The position numbers and the translations under genes are program-made. This document shows positions 57,363-64,000 of a stretch of 64,000 bases of DNA, one piece after another. The first letter of the stretch is position 1. Each line of letters begins with the position of its first letter. The stretch is from positions 149,793 through 213,792 of the forward strand of contig NZ_JAASTZ010000003.1 in assembly GCF_014322765.1 (NCBI RefSeq), read 5' to 3'. Under the pieces are notes generated by a model. That model was not told the origin of the DNA, did no database searches, and saw only the letters and a program-made list of their open reading frames with translations. This DNA comes from Listeria immobilis (GTDB lineage Bacteria > Bacillota > Bacilli > Lactobacillales > Listeriaceae).

Positions 57363-58373
57363 TCACTGGTTGTCAATACTTTTTGTGCTGCTTCGATTGA
57401 TTAATGAAATCTCTAATAGTCGGTCTTCTAATTTTTCAGTTGGATTTTGAATGTTTTTCAGTAAAAGTTCTGCGGCAACTTCCCCAATTCGGTATATTGG
57501 TTGACGAATCGTTGTTAGTGGTGGTGTCATATATTCGGAAAGTTCAATGTCATCAAAACCAATCACGCTTAAGTTATCAGGTACGACTAAACCTTTTTCC
57601 AGGGCTGCGCGATATGTTCCCATTGCCATTAAATCATTTGTTGCAAAAATAGCGGTAACATTTTCTTTTAATAATTTTTGCGTTGCTAAGTAGCCAGCAT
57701 TCATTGTTTGGTCACCACTAACGATCCAACTATCTTGTACTGTCAGTTTGTATTCTTTCATACAAGCCAAATATCCCTCATATCGCTCATGTACATTGTA
57801 AAAAGAAGTATCTGAAATTATGATACCAATCTTCCTATGTCCTAGCTTTATTAAATGTTCTGTAGCCATGAACCCGCCTTTAAAGTCATCAATCGTAATA
57901 TTCCCTTCTGGTCGCGGATTCCGCTGTCGATCTAACAAAATATACGGCGCCCGCTTTTCTTCCATGCGATTAATAACTCCTGAAAGAAGAATATTTGGGC
58001 TGGCGATAATTAAACCATCCACAGCCCGGTGTAATAATTCTTCTACATATAAATCTTCACGTGCTTTATCATTAGAAGAGTTACAGAGCATAATCATATA
58101 CCCATCTCTATTTAGGTAATCTTCCGCCCCTTTAACCATTTGCGAAAAAAATGGATCGGTAACTTCTGGGACAATCATTCCAATGGTATTTGTGTGACTA
58201 ACAATCATATTTTTAGCAAAAAAATTTGGTTTATAGGACATTTCTTTTGCAGTTTTAAGAACTTTTTCGCGAGTTAAGTCACTAAATCGTTCTCCTTTGC
58301 CATTTAAAATTTGAGAAATAGTCGTAATTGAAACACCCGTTTTTTCTGCTATTTCGCGGATGGTTGCAGCCAT
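57363..58373 (-). CDS. LacI family transcriptional regulator
   Basis: 336 residues: N-terminal helix-turn-helix ATIREIAEKTGVSITTISQILNGKGERFS (1-30) with a hinge helix, then a periplasmic-binding-protein-like effector domain. By position it likely represses pdp, and the two operator-like sites there fit its family. Ligand probably a ribose or nucleoside derivative (inference). ATG after GGGGGAG. It lies between pdp and deoC, all leftward. Confidence 0.88.
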   Translation of the reverse strand: MAATIREIAEKTGVSITTISQILNGKGERFSDLTREKVLKTAKEMSYKPNFFAKNMIVSHTNTIGMIVPEVTDPFFSQMVKGAEDYLNRDGYMIMLCNSSNDKAREDLYVEELLHRAVDGLIIASPNILLSGVINRMEEKRAPYILLDRQRNPRPEGNITIDDFKGGFMATEHLIKLGHRKIGIIISDTSFYNVHERYEGYLACMKEYKLTVQDSWIVSGDQTMNAGYLATQKLLKENVTAIFATNDLMAMGTYRAALEKGLVVPDNLSVIGFDDIELSEYMTPPLTTIRQPIYRIGEVAAELLLKNIQNPTEKLEDRLLEISLINRSSTKSIDNQ

Positions 58374-58451
58374 TTAAACTCCCCCAGTCAGTTTATCTAT
58401 CCTTTTTATTTTGCCATACTTAAGCATAATAATAAAGGGGTTTAGGGAAAA

Positions 58452-59123
58452 TTAGTAATTATCTGGTTTAGCTGGTTTTTCGCCGGAAACGATTGCTACT
58501 CCCGCACTTGCACCAATTCGAGATGCACCAGCTGCAATCATTTTTTCTACGTCTTCTTTTGTGCGAATTCCTCCTGATGCTTTTACACCAATATCGGGAC
58601 CAACTGTTTTACGCATTAAGGCGATGTCTTCTACAGTAGCGCCTCCTGTTGAGAATCCAGTAGATGTTTTTACGAAGTCCGTTCCTGCTTTTACAGCGAT
58701 TTCACATGCGCGTACTTTTTCTTCGTCCGTTAATAAACATGTTTCGATAATTACTTTTACTAGGGCATGACCTTTAGCTGCATCAACTACTGCACGAATA
58801 TCACGCTCAACTAATTCATTATTTTTATCTTTTAATGCACCGATATTAATAACCATATCTACTTCTTTTGCACCATTTTTAATTGCATCGTTTACTTCAA
58901 GAGCTTTCACTTCTGGTGTGTTTGCTCCAAGCGGAAAACCAATAACGGTACAAACTACAGAATCAGCACCTGTTAACTGGTCTGCTGATAATTTTACCCA
59001 GGTTGGATTTACGCAAACGGAAGCAAAACCAAATTCTTTTGCTTCTTTAGTTAAAGTTAAAATTTGTTCTTTTGTTGTGTCTGGTTTTAATGCTGTATGG
59101 TCAATCATTTTAGCAATATTCAT
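58452..59123 (-). CDS. deoC: Deoxyribose-phosphate aldolase
   Basis: Cleaves deoxyribose-5-phosphate to acetaldehyde and glyceraldehyde-3-phosphate. It is 223 residues; [12 protein letters not shown] near the N-terminus, KVIIETCLL and the Schiff-base Lys in [15 protein letters not shown] near 155. ATG at 59123 follows AAAGGAG; the open frame to 59162 is not used. It is 63 bases downstream of deoR in the same direction. Confidence 0.95.
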   Translation of the reverse strand: MNIAKMIDHTALKPDTTKEQILTLTKEAKEFGFASVCVNPTWVKLSADQLTGADSVVCTVIGFPLGANTPEVKALEVNDAIKNGAKEVDMVINIGALKDKNNELVERDIRAVVDAAKGHALVKVIIETCLLTDEEKVRACEIAVKAGTDFVKTSTGFSTGGATVEDIALMRKTVGPDIGVKASGGIRTKEDVEKMIAAGASRIGASAGVAIVSGEKPAKPDNY

Positions 59124-59186
59124 TTCAAAAAACTCCTTTATTGTTGGATTTGCCTTTATCATAGCGTAATACAGAACATTTGTAAA

Positions 59187-60134
59187 CTAATCGTTGAAAT
59201 TATGTTCAAGTAAGTGTTTTGCAGTAAATTGATCTGTGATAAAGTGATTGGCATACCCGCCACGAAGAGCTCCGTGAATTGCTTGAACTTTTCGCTCGCC
59301 GCCTGCCACTAAAATAGTTGTTTCTTTTTGGTTTAAATCTTGTAAATTTATGCCGATGGTTCGCTCATTCATTTGCTGATCTGCAATATCACCATTGATT
59401 GTGAAAAATCGAGAACAAATATCACCAACTGCTTTTTCCTTTAAGCGATTTTTTTCTTGTTCCGTAAAATAACCAAGACGGAATAATAAGGCTTCCTCGC
59501 GAACTGTTCCTACTGTAAAAATCGCTACATTTGCTTTTTTGCCTAATTCAATAATGTTTTTAATATGTCTGTCTGCTTCGACCATTTGTTTGGCTACAGG
59601 GTTATCAAGCACTACTGGTAGTGGCAAGGAGACTGGCGCTGTATCAAAAGCCGAACCAAATAAAGCTAATGTTTCTGCAGCATAGGTATGCACATCTGAA
59701 TGACTAACTCCACCTTTTAACTGCACTATTTTTATTTCAGCTTTTAAAGGGGTTAGTTTTTGGGCTATTTTATACATCGTTGTTCCCCAGCTGACACCCA
59801 GAATATCTCCATCTTGAATAATCTCTGATAAATATTCTGCAGCACGTTGGCTAATTTGCTTCGTTATTTCAGGATAATCATTTGTTTGGCTAAAAGTAAC
59901 AGAGACGTTTTTTAATTTATATTTTTCTTTTAACGCCGTTGCTAGTTCGGCGAGATTCGCAAATGGATCTTGGACTTCGATTTTGACATAGCCTTTTGTT
60001 TTGGCATTTTGTAGTAGTCTTGAAACAGTTGGGCGTGATACACCAAGCCTAGCAGCAATTTCCTGTTGGCTAAAATCCGCTTGATAGTAAAGTCTTGCAA
60101 CTTCTATACTTAGTTGTTCTTTTTGTTTATCCAT
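59187..60134 (-). CDS. deoR: SorC/DeoR family sugar-binding transcriptional regulator
   Basis: 315 residues from ATG 60134 (GGGAGGGAC upstream; frame open to 60170). N-terminal helix-turn-helix FSQQEIAARLGVSRPTVSRLL near 20-42; C-terminal SorC sugar-phosphate-binding domain with GVSWGTTMYKIA near 110. The B. subtilis homologue DeoR represses nucleoside catabolism and responds to deoxyribose-5-phosphate. It precedes deoC. Confidence 0.9.
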   Translation of the reverse strand: MDKQKEQLSIEVARLYYQADFSQQEIAARLGVSRPTVSRLLQNAKTKGYVKIEVQDPFANLAELATALKEKYKLKNVSVTFSQTNDYPEITKQISQRAAEYLSEIIQDGDILGVSWGTTMYKIAQKLTPLKAEIKIVQLKGGVSHSDVHTYAAETLALFGSAFDTAPVSLPLPVVLDNPVAKQMVEADRHIKNIIELGKKANVAIFTVGTVREEALLFRLGYFTEQEKNRLKEKAVGDICSRFFTINGDIADQQMNERTIGINLQDLNQKETTILVAGGERKVQAIHGALRGGYANHFITDQFTAKHLLEHNFND

Positions 60135-60211
60135 TTCGTCCCTCCCGCTTTTCTTTTTAGTATAACGCAAGAATAGAAAGAGTTCGAGGCTAAAAATGAT
60201 TCTAAATAGAA

Positions 60212-60356
60212 AAGAGCCTGGGACATAAGGGTCTCTAAAATGAAAAACAAGCAGAAATCATGTCTAATCCATTTTTCGAAATGGCTCTATACAATGATTT
60301 CTGCTTTTCTATTTTTCAACTTTTAGTGCTGAGCTTTAGTTTTGTCCCAGCCTCTC
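60212..60356. repeat. Large intergenic inverted repeat (GGCTGGGACA type)
   Basis: Three nested stems: AGAGCCTGGGACA (60213-60225) with TGTCCCAGCCTCT (60343-60355), AAGCAGAAATCAT (60249-60261) with ATGATTTCTGCTT (60294-60306), and CCATTT/AAATGG at the centre (60269-60284). Tails of this kind are dispersed in Firmicutes genomes. It lies between deoR and the aldo-keto reductase and probably acts as a terminator as well. No second copy was seen in this window. Confidence 0.8.
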
Positions 60357-60366
60357 GCAATATAAA

Positions 60367-61362
60367 TTATTTGTTTACGGGCAAGGCTCCCACGACTTGA
60401 TGCGGAATATATAATTCCTCTAGATAGTCTATTTCTGAAGTAGACAATTTAATATCAAGAGCCGCTACTGCACTTATTAGATGACTTTCTTTTTGGGCAC
60501 CAATAATCGGTGAGGTAATTTCTTTTTTATTTAACATCCAAGCAAGCGCAATCTTATCTCTTGTCACTTGATGTTCTTCCGCTAGTTTTGCAACACGTTC
60601 TATAATACCTTTATCCGAATCCATCGCGCCATCATACTTGGATTTTTGGATGGCATCTGTTTCTGAACGATAAGTAGTCGCTGCTAAGTCTCTAGTTAAT
60701 CTCCCAGAAGCAAGTGGGCTATACGGTGTAATGGCCAATTTTTCATCTCGGCAAAATGGAATCATTTCTCGTTCTTCTTCACGATAAATTAAATTGTAAT
60801 GGTTTTGCATGGAGCTAAATTTAGTCCAACCATTTCTTTCGGCAACTCGCTGCGCTTTTTGGAATTGCCAAGCATACATTGCGCTTGCTCCAATATAGCG
60901 AGCTTTCCCCGACTTAACAACATCATGCAATGCTTCCATGGTTTCCTCAATCGGTGTATTTTCATCAAAACGATGAATAATATATAAATCTACATAGTCT
61001 GTTTCTAGTCGTTTCAAACTATGGTCAATTTCACTTAAAATCGCCTTTCTAGATAAGCCACCACCATTAGGACGTTCTGGACGCATGCTTGAATGTACTT
61101 TAGTCGCAAGTACAACGTCATCTCGATTTGCATAATCCTTTAAAGCACGTCCAACAATTTTTTCACTTTCGCCATAAGAATAAATATTTGCGGTATCAAA
61201 GAAGTTAATTCCAAGATCAAGTGCTTTTTTAATAATTGGCCGACTGTTCTCTTCATCTAAAACCCATTTATGTAGCCATTTATCTTTGTCACCAAACCCC
61301 ATTGTTCCTAAACAAATTTTTGAAACATCCATCCCAGTATTTCCAAACTTTACATATTCCAT
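60367..61362 (-). CDS. Aldo-keto reductase
   Basis: 331 residues, NADPH-dependent AKR. Catalytic set: Asp and Tyr in FFDTANIYSYGESE near residue 53, Lys in LATKVHS near 84, His in YIIHRFDENTP near 127; cofactor segment near SPIIGAQKESHL. The 331-residue length and internal insert suit the YhdN/AKR11-like group. ATG at 61362 after GGAGGGG. Substrate unknown. It follows alsS, separated by a terminator. Confidence 0.88.
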   Translation of the reverse strand: MEYVKFGNTGMDVSKICLGTMGFGDKDKWLHKWVLDEENSRPIIKKALDLGINFFDTANIYSYGESEKIVGRALKDYANRDDVVLATKVHSSMRPERPNGGGLSRKAILSEIDHSLKRLETDYVDLYIIHRFDENTPIEETMEALHDVVKSGKARYIGASAMYAWQFQKAQRVAERNGWTKFSSMQNHYNLIYREEEREMIPFCRDEKLAITPYSPLASGRLTRDLAATTYRSETDAIQKSKYDGAMDSDKGIIERVAKLAEEHQVTRDKIALAWMLNKKEITSPIIGAQKESHLISAVAALDIKLSTSEIDYLEELYIPHQVVGALPVNK

Positions 61363-61436
61363 TGAAACCCCTCCATTATTTATGATACTTATAGCATAAA
61401 CCTTAAAGTCCACTCCAAGTCAAATTTGACCACAAA

Positions 61437-61474
61437 AAAAGAAAACCTTTACACGAATAGAAAGGTTTTCTTTT
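61437..61474 (-). terminator. Terminator after alsS
   Basis: AAAAGAAAACCTTT at 61437-61450 pairs perfectly with AAAGGTTTTCTTTT at 61461-61474; a T run follows on the minus strand. Confidence 0.93.
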
Positions 61475-61479
61475 GTTTC

Positions 61480-63177
61480 TTAATAAAATTGATCTGGTAA
61501 TAATGTTTCCCCGAGTTGGATATTATCGCGATAATCAATTGGGATATCTACCACTACCGGGCCTTCTGTTTCAAGTGCTTCTTTTAAAACATCTGCTAAT
61601 TCTTCTGGTTTGGTTACTCTAAGTCCTTTGGCACCGAAACTTTCTGCAAATTTCACGATATCAACATCACCAAAACGAACAGCGGCTTCTTTACCATATT
61701 TCATTTTTTGTTGGAAGGCGACCATATCGTAACTACCATCATTCCACACAAGATGAACAAGTGGCGCCCGTAATCTAACCGCTGTTTCTAGTTCCATTGC
61801 CGAAAACAGGAAGCCGCCATCCCCAGAAATGGATACTACTTTTTCCCCTGGATGGACAAGAGTAGCTGCAATACCCCAAGGAAGTGCTACACCAAGCGTT
61901 TGCATGCCATTACTAAAAAGTAAGCGGCGTGGTTCATAGGAACGGAAATGCCGAGCCATCCAAATATAATGTGAGCCTACATCGACAGTTACCGTTACAT
62001 TATCATCTATTGCTGAACGAAGCGTTTGAATAACAGATAACGGGTGAACACGATTAGTTTCATCGCTAACCGGCGGAACATCTCTTTCTTCTAGTCGATC
62101 ATGCAATTCTTTTAAAGTAGCTAGTTCTTCATCTGCTAACTCTAGCCCACTAAACTTAGCATTTACACGGTCTAACGTAAGTGCAATATTCCCTACTAAT
62201 TCAGTTACAGGTTGATAATAATGATCTATATCTGCTCGAATATCATCTAAATGGACAATTGTTCTATCCCCTGATGCATTCCAAGCTTTTGGATCGTATT
62301 CAATAGGGTCATAACCAACTGTAATAACTAAATCTGCTTTATTAAGCAAAATATCGCCTGGTTGATTGCGAAACAGACCTACTCGTCCAAAGAAATTATC
62401 TTCTAAATCGCGGGAAATCACGCCGGCAGCTTGGAATGTTTCTACTACTGGAATACTTGTTTTTTGAAGCAAGCGTCGAATTGCCCCGGTTACTTCTGGA
62501 CTTGAAGCACGCATTCCTAATAATAACACAGGCAATTTTGCTTTTTTCAAACGAGTAACTAACTTAGCGACTTGTTCTTTTGAAGCAGGTCCATTTTCCG
62601 GTTTTGCTAATGGACGAATTGCTTTTACAGGAACATTTGCTTCATTCACAATATCCTGAGGTAAACTAATAAACGCAGCACCTTGATTAGGCTCAGCAGC
62701 AGAGCGAAATGCGTTTGTAATCGCTTCTGGTATACTTTCCGCATGCACTACTTCTTCGCTATATTTTGTTATCGGACGAAAAAGAGCAGCATTGTCCATG
62801 GATTGATGTGTTCTTTTTAGGCGGTCCTGTCTCGTTACATTCCCAGCAATGGCAACAACTGGATCACCTTCTGCCGTTGCTGTTACAAGACCTGTGGCAA
62901 GATTTGATGCCCCTGGACCACTAGTTACTAATACCACACCTGGTTTCCCTGTAAGTCGACCAATTGCAGCAGCCATAAATGCGGCATTTTGTTCATGACG
63001 ACTCACAATCAATTCTGGTCCTCGCTCTTCCATAACATCAAATACTTTATCAATTTTCGCACCCGGAATGCCAAAAACGTGGGTAACTCCTTGATTAATT
63101 AAACTATCAACAACTAAATCAGCACCCGATTTCCCTTGATTAACAATTTTTTCTTGTTCTATTTCTTGCTTTTCCAT
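61480..63177 (-). CDS. alsS: Catabolic acetolactate synthase
   Basis: TPP enzyme that makes acetolactate from pyruvate for acetoin production, without a regulatory subunit. It is 565 residues. Catalytic Glu in [22 protein letters not shown] near 60 and TPP motif [18 protein letters not shown] with WNDGSYDMV near 445-480. The FAD-site residues of the anabolic enzyme are not kept in full, fitting the catabolic type. ATG at 63177 is nine bases after AAAGG; the ATG at 63186 is inside that site. AlsD is encoded apart at 52631. Confidence 0.94.
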   Translation of the reverse strand: MEKQEIEQEKIVNQGKSGADLVVDSLINQGVTHVFGIPGAKIDKVFDVMEERGPELIVSRHEQNAAFMAAAIGRLTGKPGVVLVTSGPGASNLATGLVTATAEGDPVVAIAGNVTRQDRLKRTHQSMDNAALFRPITKYSEEVVHAESIPEAITNAFRSAAEPNQGAAFISLPQDIVNEANVPVKAIRPLAKPENGPASKEQVAKLVTRLKKAKLPVLLLGMRASSPEVTGAIRRLLQKTSIPVVETFQAAGVISRDLEDNFFGRVGLFRNQPGDILLNKADLVITVGYDPIEYDPKAWNASGDRTIVHLDDIRADIDHYYQPVTELVGNIALTLDRVNAKFSGLELADEELATLKELHDRLEERDVPPVSDETNRVHPLSVIQTLRSAIDDNVTVTVDVGSHYIWMARHFRSYEPRRLLFSNGMQTLGVALPWGIAATLVHPGEKVVSISGDGGFLFSAMELETAVRLRAPLVHLVWNDGSYDMVAFQQKMKYGKEAAVRFGDVDIVKFAESFGAKGLRVTKPEELADVLKEALETEGPVVVDIPIDYRDNIQLGETLLPDQFY

Positions 63178-63253
63178 CTCTATCATCCTTTGTTATATAA
63201 AATAATTAATTTTAAATAGTACAGTTAACAATTAAATCCTATTCACAAGACTA

Positions 63254-63330
63254 ATTATACTACTTAAAGCAATTATTGCAAGATTAGCGACTTATAAACT
63301 GTTATATAATTAAAAATAAACTGTTATATA
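63254..63330 (-). promoter_or_regulatory. alsS promoter with upstream direct repeats
   Basis: Minus-strand -35 TTGCAA (plus 63276-63281), 16-base spacer, -10 TATAAT (plus 63254-63259). A 15-base direct repeat, plus strand ATAAACTGTTATATA, stands at 63294-63308 and 63316-63330, two helical turns apart, directly upstream of the -35: a candidate activator site. Confidence 0.65.
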
Positions 63331-63368
63331 AAAAAGAGAGCTTAGCATTCGGGAATGCAACTATTTTT

Positions 63369-64000
63369 TGACACAATATAAAAAGAGCAACTCAATAAGC
63401 CATTTTTTTTCGATAATCTATTGGCGAAAGATAGCCTAGTTTGGCTAAGATTCGTGATTGTTCCAAAAATAGATGTAATTCTCAACTATATCGATTACAA
63501 TGTTATTAGAACCTATGGGTTCTTTATGAAGGTAGAATGTTTCAGACTTTAGTGAGGAATGAAATGATTCTATTGGGGCGTTATCTGAAGGTGTTCCTTT
63601 ACGGGACATACTTCGGATAATGTTTTTTTGTTTAGCTACTTGAAAGAATTCTTTCGAAGTGTAAGTCGCCCCTTGATCACTATGTAAAATGGCTCCCTTA
63701 GGCAATGTCTTAATCTGATTTAAAGTATCTACTGGCTGTGCATTTGGATGATTGGATATTTTGTATGCTACAATCTCACTATTATAGGTATCCATAATCG
63801 TAGATAGATATAACATAGATTTACCAAAAGGTAGATAGGTGATATCCGTTGTCAATTTTTGGCGTGGTTTTTCTGCCTGCCAATTTTTAGCAATGACGTT
63901 TTCAAACGTCTTATAGATAGTTCCTGGCTTTCTAAATTTTTTCTTTTTCGCCTGGCAGTTCCATCCTCTATTACGCATAATTTTAGCCACTTTATTAATT
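63369..64000 (-). mobile_element. IS3-type insertion sequence, right part (runs off the window)
   Basis: It contains an OrfB-type DDE transposase. The probable right terminus is at 63369, where TGACACAATATAAAAAGAGC would be the terminal repeat beginning with TG, 23 bases beyond the transposase stop. The left end and orfA are outside the window, so the inverted repeat cannot be confirmed. Confidence 0.7.
63392..64000 (-). pseudogene. IS3-type transposase OrfB, partial and frameshifted near the C-terminus
   Basis: The frame enters from beyond 64000 (INKVAKIMRNRGW) and has the integrase DDE set: Asp in LTTDITYLPFG, Asp in LHSDQGATY and Glu in NAPIESFHSSLKSE. It stops early at 63445 after YFWNNHES. 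The next frame carries the missing tail RILAKLGYLSPIDYRKKMAY to 63392. The pattern fits loss of four bases (CGAA) in a short repeat. The catalytic core in the window is intact, so residual activity cannot be excluded. Confidence 0.8.

Overview
The window is low-GC Gram-positive chromosomal DNA. Gene content and order fit Listeria sensu stricto: ferredoxin, RibU, ResDE, RluB-ScpBA-LysA, Pnp-DeoB-XerD, Fur, FhuCDBG, the ilv-leu operon, AlsD, Pdp-DeoC-DeoR and AlsS. As I remember it, this order matches roughly lmo1943-lmo2006 of L. monocytogenes EGD-e. The species cannot be fixed by eye. Several blocks that I do not remember from EGD-e (about 26.0-35.6 kb, the SH3-repeat NlpC/P60 protein at 53.4-55.7 kb, and an IS3-type element at the right edge) suggest a relative such as L. 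innocua, L. welshimeri or L. seeligeri, or a different L. monocytogenes lineage. Locus comparisons are from memory and were not searched.

Layout. 0-2 kb: the start of a leftward gene, ferredoxin, an FMN-riboswitch-controlled riboflavin transporter and an acyl-CoA thioesterase. 2-8.2 kb: ResE/ResD, then lysA-scpA-scpB-rluB read leftward. 8.4-11.4 kb: xerD-deoB-pnp, with a cre-like site over the promoter. 11.5-17.3 kb: an iron block with fur (perfect PerR box in its promoter), fhuBG, fhuD and divergent fhuC plus a ferredoxin-NADP-reductase-like flavoprotein; each fhu unit has its own Fur box and promoter. 17.6-19.5 kb: xpaC-telA. 19.5-24.6 kb: a GntR-led PTS/lactonase/aldolase/creatininase operon of unknown substrate. 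24.8-25.9 kb: dinB with a LexA box. 26-35.6 kb: accessory block with an arylsulfotransferase, an MFS permease, an amidohydrolase-MFS-amidohydrolase operon and an AraC/glycosidase-like regulator. 35.6-40.8 kb: SDR, RNase Z, zwf, a YueI-like protein, a 45-residue membrane peptide, a DUF6884-like protein and a GNAT. 41.0-52.4 kb: ilvDBNC-leuABCD-ilvA behind a leader-peptide attenuator. 52.6-53.4 kb: alsD. 53.4-55.7 kb: secreted NlpC/P60 protein with nine SH3 repeats. 55.9-60.1 kb: pdp, a LacI regulator, deoC and deoR. 60.2 kb: a large intergenic inverted repeat. 60.4-63.2 kb: aldo-keto reductase and alsS. 63.4-64 kb: a frameshifted IS3-type transposase running off the window.

How the parts work together. 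Pnp, Pdp, DeoB and DeoC form a complete route from nucleosides to glyceraldehyde-3-phosphate and acetaldehyde, split over two loci. IlvB/IlvN and AlsS both make acetolactate, for branched-chain amino acids and for acetoin (through AlsD). The Fhu transporter and the adjacent reductase form a siderophore-iron uptake and reduction module. No rRNA, tRNA, prophage or CRISPR array was seen.
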